A program made the position numbers and the translations under genes. DNA of 64,000 nt from contig NZ_CP027218.1 in assembly GCF_004124275.1 (NCBI RefSeq), forward strand, positions 4,733,001 to 4,797,000, in the 5' to 3' direction. Of the stretch, positions 1 to 7,717 are shown in pieces. The first letter of the stretch is position 1; each line of letters opens with the position of its first letter. The notes beneath the pieces are model-generated. The model did no database searches, was not told where the DNA came from, and was given only the letters and a program-made list of their open reading frames with translations. This DNA is from Pseudomonas sp. DTU12.3. GTDB lineage: Bacteria > Pseudomonadota > Gammaproteobacteria > Pseudomonadales > Pseudomonadaceae.

Positions 1-1079
1 GCAACGCTGGCCAGCGGGATGATGCCTTCCTTCTTGCGATCCTCCGGACACAGCAGAATCCCGGCGGCAATCGCGTCGCGCGGAGAGCGCAGCTTCAGTT
101 CATGGCCGCGCAGTTCAAGGCGCCCGGCACTGTGACGTTCCAGTCCGCTGAGCAGGCGAAACAGCTCGGTGCGCCCTGCCCCGACCAGTCCGAACAGGCC
201 AAGGATTTCACCTTTGTGCGCTTCGAAACTGATCGGCTCACGCAGGCCCGGACCGAGCAAACCGTCGACCTTCAGCGCCACGGCGCCGCGTGGGCGATGG
301 CGGTAATCGTAGATGTCCTGAATGTCGCGGCCGACCATGCAGGTCACCAGTTGATCGTGGCTCAACTGGCTCATGTCGTCGAAGGTGCGCACGTAGCGAC
401 CGTCCTTGAACACGGTGACGGCGTCGCAGATGCGGAACACTTCTTCCATCCGGTGCGAGACATAAAGCACCACTTTGCCCTCGTCGCGCAGACGGCCGAT
501 GATCGCCATCAAACGGTCGATTTCGCGGGCCGAGAGGCTGCTGGTCGGTTCGTCGAATGCGATGACATGAGCGCCACGCGAAAGAGCCTTGGCGATTTCC
601 ACCAATTGCCGCTGACCGAGAGACAGGCGTCCGACCTTGGTCTGCGGATCGATTTCGTCGGCCAGGCCTTTCAGGCAATTCAACGCTTGCTGGCGCAGTG
701 CGCCGCGATTGATCAGACCGAAACTGGCCGGCAGGTGGCCGAGAAACAGGTTTTCGGCGACGGTCATTTCCGGCACCAGATGCAGCTCCTGGTGGATCAC
801 CGCGACGCCGCTGCCAATGCTGTCGGCGGTCGACTTGAACGCCATGGTCTGCTCGCCGATCTGCAACTCGCCGCTGCTCGGAATGTAAGCGCCACCGAGG
901 ATTTTCAGCAGGGTTGATTTGCCGGCACCGTTTTCGCCCATCAAGGCATGAACCTGGCCCGGATGCGCGACGAAGCTGATGGCGTCCAGCGCCTTCACCC
1001 CAGGAAAGGTTTTACCGATCCCGTTGAAGCGCAGGCTGCCGCTGGAGCTGTGTTGTTGGGTCTGTACTTGCGCATGCAT
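1..1079 (-). CDS. araG: L-arabinose ABC transporter ATP-binding protein AraG (5' part; gene continues beyond the window)
   Basis: Inner-membrane-associated ATPase with two ABC domains that powers sugar import. Reading leftward from ATG at 1079, the first domain has Walker A GENGAGKST, an LSLGQRQLVEIAK signature, and Walker B with FDEPTSS. A second ABC domain begins before the sequence is cut at position 1. About 359 codons are present; family members have about 500. It lies 53 bp downstream of araF in the same direction, separated by a terminator-like hairpin. The arabinose assignment rests on AraF and the adjacent catabolic genes; the ATPase alone would only say sugar importer. Confidence 0.88.
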   Translation of the reverse strand, partial: MHAQVQTQQHSSSGSLRFNGIGKTFPGVKALDAISFVAHPGQVHALMGENGAGKSTLLKILGGAYIPSSGELQIGEQTMAFKSTADSIGSGVAVIHQELHLVPEMTVAENLFLGHLPASFGLINRGALRQQALNCLKGLADEIDPQTKVGRLSLGQRQLVEIAKALSRGAHVIAFDEPTSSLSAREIDRLMAIIGRLRDEGKVVLYVSHRMEEVFRICDAVTVFKDGRYVRTFDDMSQLSHDQLVTCMVGRDIQDIYDYRHRPRGAVALKVDGLLGPGLREPISFEAHKGEILGLFGLVGAGRTELFRLLSGLERHSAGRLELRGHELKLRSPRDAIAAGILLCPEDRKKEGIIPLASV

Positions 1080-1100
1080 AAAGCCACCTCTTCACACCGA

Positions 1101-1125
1101 AAAACGGCCCGGCTGCCCGGGCCGT
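1101..1125 (-). terminator. Hairpin between araF and araG (partial terminator)
   Basis: Perfect 9-bp inverted repeat (1104-1112 with 1117-1125) with a 4-nt loop, followed on the minus strand by a short T run. It lies between the binding-protein gene and the ATPase gene. Such hairpins commonly keep binding-protein mRNA more abundant than the downstream membrane components. That role is inferred here. Confidence 0.7.
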
Positions 1126-1132
1126 CGCTGCA

Positions 1133-2137
1133 TCAGTTCCACAAGCCGATTTTTTCCAGCTCTTGCTTGAAGTTCTCGCGGGTGATCAGGGTGACGTCGT
1201 CCATCGCGGTGTACTTCGGCGGTTCTTTACCGGTGGTGACCCACTCGAACATCATGCTCGCGGTGTTGTAGCCCTCGATGTGCGGGCTCGGCAGCATCGA
1301 ACCGAAAAAGCCACTGTTAGGCTTTTTCAGTTCGCCGATGGCGTCGGTGCCGTTGATACCGATACCGATCACATTCGCCGCAGCAAAACCGGCGGCTTCG
1401 GTAGCGCGTACGCCGCCGAGTACGGTGTTGTCGTTCATGCCGCCGATGATCAGGTTTTTCGCAGCGCCCGGCAGTTTCACCAGTGCCGAGTTGGTGGCGT
1501 CCATGCTGCCCGGTACGTCGAGGGTTTTCAGCGCAGCGAAGAGGATGTGGTCTTTCGGCAGGCCGGCGTCTTCAAGGGATTTCACCGAGCCGTCGGTGCG
1601 CTTCTTGCCGGTGTCGAGTTCGTTGTAGGTGTTGACCACAGCGTAAGTGTCTTTCCAGTCCCAGTTACGCTTCTTCGCTTCGGCAACCATCGCGTTGCCC
1701 TGCTTCTGGCCAACTTCGAACGCAGCCATGCCGAGGTACGGCACGTCTTCCATGAACTTGCCGTTGGCGTCGACGAAACGGTCATCGACGGCAATTACTT
1801 TCAGGTCATTGAGTTTGGCTTTGGCCATGATTGCCGGGCCGAGCGACACGTCCGGCGGGCAGATCACGAAGCCCTTGGCGCCATTGGCAGCGAGGCTGTC
1901 GATGGCCGAGAGGGTTTTCTCGCCATCCGGCACGGCGATCTTGATCAGTTCGAAGCCCTTGTCCTTGGCGGCTTTCTCGGCGAAGGCCCACTCGGTCTGG
2001 AACCACGGTTCTTCCGCCTGCTTGACCAGAAAACCGATCTTCACGGTGTCGGCAGCGAGCAGCGAACTGCTCAGGCTGAACGCGGTAACCGCGAGTGCGG
2101 CACCGCACAGGGTACGAATCCCGAAACGACGTTTCAT
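1133..2137 (-). CDS. araF: L-arabinose ABC transporter periplasmic binding protein AraF
   Basis: Periplasmic sugar-binding protein delivering L-arabinose to the AraGH importer. The 334-residue product starts MKRRFGIRTL with a hydrophobic signal peptide ending around SSLLAAD, then a type-1 periplasmic binding fold (VKIGFLVKQAEEPWFQ, VICPPDVSLGP, GMNDNTVLGGVRA), all typical of AraF. The ATG at 2137 follows a strong AAGGAG ribosome site; the longer upstream reading has none. First gene of the transporter operon. An operator-like sequence near 2221-2234 matches one in front of the GntR gene at 4368-5084, suggesting shared control. Confidence 0.92.
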   Translation of the reverse strand: MKRRFGIRTLCGAALAVTAFSLSSSLLAADTVKIGFLVKQAEEPWFQTEWAFAEKAAKDKGFELIKIAVPDGEKTLSAIDSLAANGAKGFVICPPDVSLGPAIMAKAKLNDLKVIAVDDRFVDANGKFMEDVPYLGMAAFEVGQKQGNAMVAEAKKRNWDWKDTYAVVNTYNELDTGKKRTDGSVKSLEDAGLPKDHILFAALKTLDVPGSMDATNSALVKLPGAAKNLIIGGMNDNTVLGGVRATEAAGFAAANVIGIGINGTDAIGELKKPNSGFFGSMLPSPHIEGYNTASMMFEWVTTGKEPPKYTAMDDVTLITRENFKQELEKIGLWN

Positions 2138-2220
2138 AAGCTGACTCCTTGTTATTTTTTTTGAGCAATGTTTGAAAAGCGTTAAAGCGTGTTCCTGCAA
2201 AGCCTGTTGAAAATAGTCAT

Positions 2221-2234
2221 ATCGTATGATGATT
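2221..2234. promoter_or_regulatory. Candidate arabinose-regulator operator upstream of araF
   Basis: The sequence ATCGTATGATGATT lies 84 bp upstream of the araF start and overlaps a 5-3-5 inverted repeat (TCATA/TATGA, 2217-2229). It matches 13 of 14 positions with ATCATATGATGATT in front of the GntR gene (minus strand of 5122-5135). Two near-identical palindromic sites at functionally linked promoters suggest the same regulator. Binding is inferred. Confidence 0.55.
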
Positions 2235-2272
2235 GGATTTCAAGCGGACTCATCCACACAAAACCCGTTCAA

Positions 2273-3091
2273 TCAGTCGTGGTACATCACCGAGCGACCA
2301 CCATCGATGGTGATGCATGACGCGTTGATGAACGGTGCTTCGTCGCTGGCCAGAAATACCGCAGTCATCGCCACTTCGAGCGGCTGGCCGATACGCTTCG
2401 GCGGGTGCAGATCGAAGGCGCGCTGGCGCTCAGCGTGCGGGTTGGCGAACCCGTTCCAGTAGTCGACGTTCAGTTGCGTTTCGACATAGCCCGGCGCGAT
2501 GGCGTTCACGCGAATGCCCTTGGCGGCGTACTCGATCCCGAGCGCGCGGGTCAGGCCGAGCAAACCGTGCTTGGCCACCGGGTACGGAAAGCAGCCGGGG
2601 ATAATGTGGCTGGAATGGGTCGAAGCGATGTTGATGATGCTGCCAACGCCCTGTTCGATCATTTGCGGCAGCACGGCTTTGCAGCCAAACCAGGCGCCAT
2701 CGAGGTCGATGGCAAAACAGCGATGCCAGTCTTCATCGGTCATTTGCAACGGATCACGGAATACGTTGACCCCGGCGCAGTTGACCAGCACGTCGATGCG
2801 CCCGTGCAACTCGACGGCGCGTTTGGCCATGGTGTGCAGATCGTGCTGACGCGAGACATCCGCCTTCAGCGCCTGCACATCAAAGCCCTGCCCGCGCCAA
2901 TGCGCGGCAACCTTCTCGACCTTTTCGGCCTGGATATCGCTGATCACCAATTTCGCTTGCTGCGAGGCGAACGCCGCAACGATCGCTTCACCGATGCCTT
3001 GCGCAGCGCCGGTCAGCAATACCACCTTGTTTTTCAGACGCTCGCCCTTCGGCGGTGCGGGCACCGGCGGCAGGGAAAGAGGTTCAACCAT
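2273..3091 (-). CDS. SDR-family sugar 1-dehydrogenase, probable L-arabinose (or D-galactose) 1-dehydrogenase
   Basis: Short-chain dehydrogenase of 272 residues. Cofactor motif TGAAQGIGEA near residue 34, NCAG motif (LVNCAGVN), catalytic Ser in NIASTHSS, and YPVAK with catalytic Tyr and Lys. Between an arabinose-binding protein and a lactonase, it most likely oxidises L-arabinose to arabino-lactone, the first step of the non-phosphorylative route to 2-oxoglutarate. The ATG at 3091 has an AGGAG site 9 nt upstream; the longer reading to 3220 lacks one. The leader holds a terminator-like hairpin and a small ORF. Galactose cannot be excluded as the substrate. Confidence 0.8.
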   Translation of the reverse strand: MVEPLSLPPVPAPPKGERLKNKVVLLTGAAQGIGEAIVAAFASQQAKLVISDIQAEKVEKVAAHWRGQGFDVQALKADVSRQHDLHTMAKRAVELHGRIDVLVNCAGVNVFRDPLQMTDEDWHRCFAIDLDGAWFGCKAVLPQMIEQGVGSIINIASTHSSHIIPGCFPYPVAKHGLLGLTRALGIEYAAKGIRVNAIAPGYVETQLNVDYWNGFANPHAERQRAFDLHPPKRIGQPLEVAMTAVFLASDEAPFINASCITIDGGRSVMYHD

Positions 3092-3248
3092 GGATCTGGA
3101 CTCCTGTTTCGCAGGCACAAAAAAACCGGGCATCTGACGATGTCCGGTCTGGCAGGCGTTTGAAACAAAACAGGCAGGCGCGACCGACAGCCTGGGGCTG
3201 TTGCGAGACGCGGACTCCACACGGGAGTGCGATAGAGATTCGCTGCAT
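3084..3248 (-). CDS. Candidate 54-codon leader ORF ahead of the sugar dehydrogenase gene
   Basis: Small ORF in the 5' leader of the SDR gene. ATG at 3248 follows an AGGTGA ribosome site 4 nt away, and the TGA at 3084-3086 overlaps the SDR start by 8 nt. The product begins MQRISIALPC, has five cysteines and no recognised domain. A terminator-like hairpin lies inside the ORF. It could be a regulatory leader peptide or a chance reading frame; conservation in relatives would decide. Confidence 0.35.
   Translation of the reverse strand: MQRISIALPCGVRVSQQPQAVGRACLFCFKRLPDRTSSDARFFCACETGVQIHG
3119..3148 (-). terminator. Terminator-like hairpin in the leader of the sugar dehydrogenase gene
   Basis: On the minus strand ACCGG-A-CATC / GATG-C-CCGGT forms a stem with one mismatch and a GTCA loop (3125-3148), followed at once by seven T (3125 down to 3119). 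It ends 27 nt before the SDR start codon, so transcripts from an upstream promoter must read through it. This is consistent with attenuation, or with the 3' end of a short RNA. Confidence 0.6.
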
Positions 3249-3345
3249 CACTTCACCTGTTTTGTTCTTTTTAAGTGTGAGTGCGTGTTACTGCTGGAGC
3301 CGACTATAAACCCGACCGCCAAATAATCTCAATATATAATTTTGC

Positions 3346-3362
3346 ATCCCATATTTTGGGAT
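3346..3362. promoter_or_regulatory. 17-bp perfect inverted repeat upstream of the sugar dehydrogenase leader
   Basis: ATCCCA-TATTT-TGGGAT is a perfect 6-5-6 palindrome in an AT-rich stretch (3321-3366) likely to hold the SDR promoter. It touches the stop codon of the lactonase gene. It may be an operator, but it does not resemble the ATGATGATT-type sites at 2221 and 5122. Confidence 0.4.
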
Positions 3363-4237
3363 TATCCGGCGAAGCGTGTGCAGAGCTTTCCTGGCCCATC
3401 GACGCGCATCGACAGCACTGCACCGTCGAGCGGATGCTCATACGGACTCTTGGCGCTGGTGATGTACAGGGTTTTCAAGTCTTCACCGCCGAAAACACAA
3501 CTGGTCGGGCGGCTGATCGGCAGGTCGATTTTGCGATCGACCTTACCGTCAGGCGTCAGCCGTAGCAGGCAACTGCCATCCCAGCGCGCATTCCAGATAT
3601 AGCCCTCGGCGTCCATCGCCGAACCGTCCGGACCACCCTGCTGATCGGGGCCGTACCAGACTTGTGCAGCATCGAGATTGCCATCGGTGTGAATGAAATA
3701 ACGGTGCAGCGTGCTGTCGAGACTGTCGCCGAACAGCAACGTGGTGCCGTCGTCGCTCCACAACAGCGTGTTGGGAATGCCCAGGCCGCGCAGTAATGGC
3801 GTGACGCGCTTGTCCGGATCAACCCGGAACAGGCCACCGGAGCGGCGAGTGATCGGCAGATCCTCGCCGTTTTCGCCGATGTTGTTTTGCATGGTGCCGA
3901 GCCACAGGCGACCTTGGCCATCGCAACGCGCTTCGTTTGGACGGTTGCCGGGTTGCGGGTCGGCGACGCAGAACAACGTCAGACGCGGTTCGAGGCCGGG
4001 AGAGTCGAGGTCGAGGCGGTAGACGCCGCTGCTCAGGGTCACCAGTGCATCGCCGCCGGCGCAGGGGATGAACGCGGAAACGTGCTCGGGCATCTGCCAG
4101 ATCTGCACGTTCTGGCCGATCAGGCGCAGGGCCTGCTTGCCGGCGATATCAACCCAGTACAGCGCCTGGGTCGGCGCGTCCCAGAACGGGCCTTCGCCGA
4201 GTTGGGCGCGGTGTTGGGTCAGGGCGGTCCACGTCAT
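3362..4237 (-). CDS. SMP-30/gluconolactonase family lactonase, probable L-arabinolactonase
   Basis: Six-bladed beta-propeller hydrolase of the SMP-30/regucalcin family, about 291 residues. Family features are LGEGPFWD at the N-terminus (metal-binding Glu), NRPNEARCDGQGRLWLGTM in the middle, IPNTLLWSDD and PDGSAMDAEGYIWNARW. Next to a sugar 1-dehydrogenase and AraFG it probably opens arabino-1,4-lactone to arabonate. An ATG at 4243 is also in frame, but the AAGAAGGA site abuts it and is better spaced for the ATG at 4237. Likely co-transcribed with the GntR gene upstream despite an intervening REPIN. Confidence 0.82.
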   Translation of the reverse strand: MTWTALTQHRAQLGEGPFWDAPTQALYWVDIAGKQALRLIGQNVQIWQMPEHVSAFIPCAGGDALVTLSSGVYRLDLDSPGLEPRLTLFCVADPQPGNRPNEARCDGQGRLWLGTMQNNIGENGEDLPITRRSGGLFRVDPDKRVTPLLRGLGIPNTLLWSDDGTTLLFGDSLDSTLHRYFIHTDGNLDAAQVWYGPDQQGGPDGSAMDAEGYIWNARWDGSCLLRLTPDGKVDRKIDLPISRPTSCVFGGEDLKTLYITSAKSPYEHPLDGAVLSMRVDGPGKLCTRFAG

Positions 4238-4264
4238 ATCCATTCCTTCTTTGTTGTTGTTTTA

Positions 4265-4357
4265 CTGTGGGAGCGAGCCTGCTCGCGAAAGCGTCGTGTC
4301 AGTCGATGCATGAGTTGCCTGATACACCGCCTTCGCGAGCAGGCTCGCTCGCACAGG
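4265..4357. repeat. REPIN: inverted pair of REP sequences
   Basis: GTGGGAGCGAGCCTGCTCGC and its inverted copy flank a spacer of about 45 bp between the lactonase and the GntR gene. This is the Pseudomonas REP doublet. The type-1 REP core appears again at 5158, 6537, 26394, 38831, 59390 and 62310. Confidence 0.9.
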
Positions 4358-4367
4358 GAAATTTGTA

Positions 4368-5084
4368 TTAACCGGCTTTTTTGTCGGCCATGACTTTCGG
4401 GTAGAAACGTTTGATCGCCAGGTCTGCGTTGTCGATCAGGGTCATGCACGCCCACACGCCGCGAGCGGAATCGCGGGCGACGATGGCGTCGGCCATGTCT
4501 TTGTGGATCGGCAACGTGCGGCGCAGTTCATCCGGGTCGGCGGCAGAGACTTCGAACGACACCGCGAGCAATGCGCCGAGCGCCGGGACCATTTGTTCGA
4601 TGAATTGATTGTGGCTCGCGGCGAGAATGCATTCGTGGAAGGCCTGATCCGCGCGGTTGTAATCGATGCCGCTGTCGACGGCGCGCTCAAGGGCGTTGTA
4701 AGCCAGTTGCACCGCTTCGATCTGTTCGAGGGTTGCCCGCTCACAGGCCCAGCGCACGGCCATCGGCTCGATGGTGCGACGCAGGTCGAGCAAGTCATCG
4801 ACGAAGTTCTCCGGCAAACCGTTGCGCGACAGCCAACCGACGACTTGCGGATCGAACAGGTTCCAGCGCCGCACCGGCAGCACGCGGGTGCCGACTTTCG
4901 GCCCGACTTCGAGCATGCCTTTGGCAACGAGGGTTTTGATCGCTTCACGGATGACGGTGCGGCTCACCCCGAGTTGCTCACCGAGGTCGGCCTCGACCTT
5001 GATGGTCTGCCCCGGTTTGACCTGGCCGGCGGCGATCCAGCTGCCGAGCCAGTCGACCGTGGATGCATGAAAGCTGCTGGACAT
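4368..5084 (-). CDS. FadR/GntR-family (FCD domain) regulator, probable arabinose-catabolism repressor
   Basis: Winged-helix DNA-binding domain (about residues 10-75; LGEQLGVSRTVIREAIKTL is the recognition helix-turn-helix) followed by an FCD ligand domain (DLLDLRRTIEP, the His of DQAFHECIL, and HKDMADAI). 238 residues. The ATG at 5084 has GAGG 5 nt upstream; the GTG at 5090 overlaps that site and is less likely. A perfect palindrome (5121-5137) just upstream suggests autoregulation, and a related site lies before araF. The effector is probably a pathway sugar, lactone or 2-keto acid; this is inferred from context. Confidence 0.82.
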   Translation of the reverse strand: MSSSFHASTVDWLGSWIAAGQVKPGQTIKVEADLGEQLGVSRTVIREAIKTLVAKGMLEVGPKVGTRVLPVRRWNLFDPQVVGWLSRNGLPENFVDDLLDLRRTIEPMAVRWACERATLEQIEAVQLAYNALERAVDSGIDYNRADQAFHECILAASHNQFIEQMVPALGALLAVSFEVSAADPDELRRTLPIHKDMADAIVARDSARGVWACMTLIDNADLAIKRFYPKVMADKKAG

Positions 5085-5120
5085 GAACACCTCAAAGCGG
5101 AACGCGATGGGTGATCAAGC

Positions 5121-5137
5121 TAATCATCATATGATTA
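5121..5137. promoter_or_regulatory. Palindromic operator candidate upstream of the GntR gene
   Basis: TAATCAT-CAT-ATGATTA is a perfect 7-3-7 inverted repeat 37 bp upstream of the regulator start. On the minus strand it contains ATCATATGATGATT, matching 13 of 14 bases with the araF site at 2221-2234. Confidence 0.6.
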
Positions 5138-5157
5138 ACAGTCAACACAAAACCCAA

Positions 5158-5248
5158 TGTGGGAGGGGGCTTGCTCCCGAAGGCGGCGTGACAGTCACCC
5201 AAAATATTGACTGATACAACGCATTCGGGAGCAAGCCCCCTCCCACAT
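5158..5248. repeat. REPIN (variant core with GGAGGGGGCTTGCTCCCGAA)
   Basis: Inverted REP pair between the GntR gene and the DUF1285 gene. The core is a sequence variant of the common GGGAGCGGGCTTGCTCGCGA form, changed symmetrically in both stem halves so pairing is kept. Confidence 0.88.
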
Positions 5249-5259
5249 TTAATTCTTTA

Positions 5260-5820
5260 TCAGGGTTCGAGGCCGATGCGGAAGAACTCGCCGCCGCTCC
5301 ACACGCCCAACCAGCGCTGGCCATCAATCTCACGACTGACCGCCAGCTCCACCAGTTGGTAGAAGACATTGCGGTGAATCAGCGCTTCAAGGTTGCTGCG
5401 CACATGCACGTAGGGCGCAGGCTCTTGGGTCGCCGGATCGATCTCGACGCGAATCGGATGCTCAGTCCCGGCTTCGGCGGTTTCTTCAACGTTGGTGGTA
5501 AAGCGCAACAACTGCGCCTCCCCCTCGCCTTCAACCTCGACGGCAACCGCCACAAACGGCGCATCGTCAACCTTGATCCCAACCTTCTCGACCGGTGTGA
5601 TCAGGAAATAGTCATCGCCATCGCGGCGCATGATCGTCGAGAACAACTTGACCATCGGCTTGCGTCCGATCGGCGTGCCCTGGTAATACCAGGTGCCGTC
5701 GCGGGCGATGCGCATGTCGATGTCGCCGCAGAAGTCCGGGTTCCACAAGTGCACCGGCGGCAAGCCTTTGGTTTTCGGGATCTGTCCCAACAGGTCATTG
5801 GCTTTTTGCGGGCCACTCAT
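5260..5820 (-). CDS. DUF1285 domain protein
   Basis: Conserved protein of 186 residues with the DUF1285 pattern: LPPVHLWNPDFCGDIDMRI near the N-terminus, then TWYYQGTPIGRKPMVKLFS and DDYFLITPVEKVGIKV. No signal peptide or membrane segment; probably cytosolic. The function of the family is not established. It runs in the same direction as the lipoprotein gene 16 bp upstream, probably co-transcribed. Confidence 0.85.
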   Translation of the reverse strand: MSGPQKANDLLGQIPKTKGLPPVHLWNPDFCGDIDMRIARDGTWYYQGTPIGRKPMVKLFSTIMRRDGDDYFLITPVEKVGIKVDDAPFVAVAVEVEGEGEAQLLRFTTNVEETAEAGTEHPIRVEIDPATQEPAPYVHVRSNLEALIHRNVFYQLVELAVSREIDGQRWLGVWSGGEFFRIGLEP

Positions 5821-5836
5821 GGCGTACTCCTTGAAA

Positions 5837-6442
5837 TTACTGGTCGCCGATGCCCAGCAGACTGCGCGCGTATTGCGCCAGCGGCGGGCCGATCAGGTCT
5901 TCGGGTTTGCTGTCGTGGAACGTCAGTAAACCGCCACGACTCTTGATCCGTGCAGTATCAATCAAATACTGGGTGCTGGTCTCGATCAACATGATCTGAA
6001 TCACCCCGCCGTCGATACCGAGACGATCAACTGCCTCCTGATCGAGCCACTCATCGGAGTTGCCGATACGGTCGTCTGCCTTGGCGAAACGGGTGTACAG
6101 CAGATAATGCGCACCGGCATCGCGGGCTTCGCCCATCGCCTGGTCGAGGCCTTCCGGCGCACGGGCGCGGCGAACCATCGGGAAGTATTCGACGAAGCCC
6201 TTGAAGGCTTCTTCGGCCACTACGTTGGGACGCGGGTAAGAACCGCCCGGCGGGGCAAACGCGCCTTGGGCGATGTAGATGAACGAATCCGGCTGAATGC
6301 GGAAGTTGTTCACGCGACGGCTGTCGCTATGGTCCAGCAACCCTGCATCGCTCATCTGGTAGCGAGTGCCCTCGGCCATATCGCTGACAGTCATACAGCC
6401 GCCAAGCGCCAAAACGGCCAGCAGCAAAACCAGGCTACGCAT
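5837..6442 (-). CDS. DUF4823-type lipoprotein
   Basis: 201-residue predicted outer- or inner-membrane lipoprotein. N-terminus MRSLVLLLAVLALGGCMT is a lipoprotein signal peptide with lipobox LGGC; the mature protein would start at Cys16. The rest contains VNNFRIQPDSFIYIAQGAF and an alternating pattern like other DUF4823 proteins. The ATG at 6442 has GGAGG 6 nt upstream; the longer reading to 6571 is REP sequence read as protein. No function can be assigned. Confidence 0.82.
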   Translation of the reverse strand: MRSLVLLLAVLALGGCMTVSDMAEGTRYQMSDAGLLDHSDSRRVNNFRIQPDSFIYIAQGAFAPPGGSYPRPNVVAEEAFKGFVEYFPMVRRARAPEGLDQAMGEARDAGAHYLLYTRFAKADDRIGNSDEWLDQEAVDRLGIDGGVIQIMLIETSTQYLIDTARIKSRGGLLTFHDSKPEDLIGPPLAQYARSLLGIGDQ

Positions 6443-6536
6443 CCTATTCCTCCAGAGGCCGGTGACGGAAAACCGGCGAATGGCCATTGGATGCAGCTTT
6501 TGCGCCAGCTCTGTTTTTTCGTTGTTAGTTAGATCG

Positions 6537-6607
6537 TATTCGCGAGCAAGCCCGCTCCCACACGGGAACACATTCCAACGTGGGAGCGGGCTTGCTCGCG
6601 AAAGCGG
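6537..6607. repeat. REP pair, closely spaced and inverted
   Basis: TTCGCGAGCAAGCCCGCTCC and its inverted copy are separated by about 17 bp, a much shorter spacer than the other REPINs and in the opposite arrangement. It lies between moaA and the lipoprotein gene. Confidence 0.88.
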
Positions 6608-6611
6608 TTTT

Positions 6612-7580
6612 TCAACCGCCGATGATCTTCATTACTGTGGCGCCGCCGGAAAACGCCACTTCCTGCTTGTCCCCCAACGCTTTGACCAGCAAGCGCTGGA
6701 GCGCCGGCAACGCCTGATGGCGCGGCTTATCAAGCAGATCGCCGACGTAATGGCGGTTGCTCGACGACAGGCAACCGTGCAGCCACCCGGTCGACGACAA
6801 ACGCAACCGCGAGCACGTCCGGCAAAACGGCACGCTCTCGTTGGCGATCACCCCAAAATTGCCCAGGCCGGAAATCGCATAGCGCACGGCGGTGGCGTCA
6901 ACGGGCGCGTCGGTTTGCGCATACTCATAACGCTCGCCAATCAGCGCCAGCAACTGCTGGAGGCTGACGAACTGTTGCAGGAACGCGTTGTTGTCCTTGG
7001 CCAGGTGGCCCATGCGCATCAACTCGATAAAGCGCAGTTCGAATCCGCGCTCCAGGCAGTAATCGAGCAACGGCATGACCTGATCGAGGTTCTGTCCGCG
7101 CAACGGCACCATGTTGACCTTGATCTTCATCCCCGCCGCTGCCGCCTGATCCATGCCATCGAGCACAGTGGCCAGATCGCCGCCGCGAGCGATGCTGCGG
7201 AACGCGCTGGCGTCGAGGGTATCGAGGGAAACGTTGATGCGGCGCAGACCGGCATTCACCAGCAGCGGGAGTTTTTTCGCGAGGAGCTGACCGTTGGTGG
7301 TCAGGCTGATGTCTTCCAGGCCCATCTTGCCGACAGCGGTCATGAACGATTCGAGCTTGGGACTGACCAGCGGTTCACCGCCAGTGATGCGCAGCCGTTC
7401 GATACCGGCAGCTTCGATCAGGTACGCCACGCCACGCGCCATGGCTTCGGCCGACAATTCATCCTGCGCAGCCACCAGCCGCTTGCCGTTGGGCACGCAG
7501 TAGGTACACGCGTAATTGCAGGCTGAGGTCAGGCTGATGCGCAAATTGCGAAAACGCCTGCCTTGACGGTCAACGATCAT
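6612..7580 (-). CDS. moaA: GTP 3',8-cyclase MoaA (molybdenum cofactor biosynthesis)
   Basis: Radical-SAM enzyme converting GTP to 3',8-cyclo-GTP, the first step of molybdopterin synthesis. 322 residues. N-terminal cluster motif CNYACTYC, radical-SAM GGEP (RITGGEPLV), second-cluster cysteines in FCRTCSRLRLSSTGWLHGCL, and the C-terminal GG needed for activity. The ATG at 7580 has GGAG upstream; the ORF extension to 7625 lacks one. It stands alone, not with other moa genes. A molybdoenzyme cassette lies 20 kb away at 26.5-30.9 kb. Confidence 0.93.
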   Translation of the reverse strand: MIVDRQGRRFRNLRISLTSACNYACTYCVPNGKRLVAAQDELSAEAMARGVAYLIEAAGIERLRITGGEPLVSPKLESFMTAVGKMGLEDISLTTNGQLLAKKLPLLVNAGLRRINVSLDTLDASAFRSIARGGDLATVLDGMDQAAAAGMKIKVNMVPLRGQNLDQVMPLLDYCLERGFELRFIELMRMGHLAKDNNAFLQQFVSLQQLLALIGERYEYAQTDAPVDATAVRYAISGLGNFGVIANESVPFCRTCSRLRLSSTGWLHGCLSSSNRHYVGDLLDKPRHQALPALQRLLVKALGDKQEVAFSGGATVMKIIGG

Positions 7581-7717
7581 GATCACTCCGGCGATAGAAT
7601 TTCGAGCCGCTAAAACTTGACTCACAAATCAAGTTTTAGCAAGCCCTATGCCTGAGTATATTCCTGCGGTACTGCGTCATGTAGCGAAATCATGGCGCAA
7701 TAAGGCAGCTGAATGGC

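Noticed and set aside
4234..4455. ORF products containing ERACSRRR- or GSGLARE-like peptides, here and at other REPs
   Set aside because: Translations of REP arms; they appear at several REP sites in different frames.
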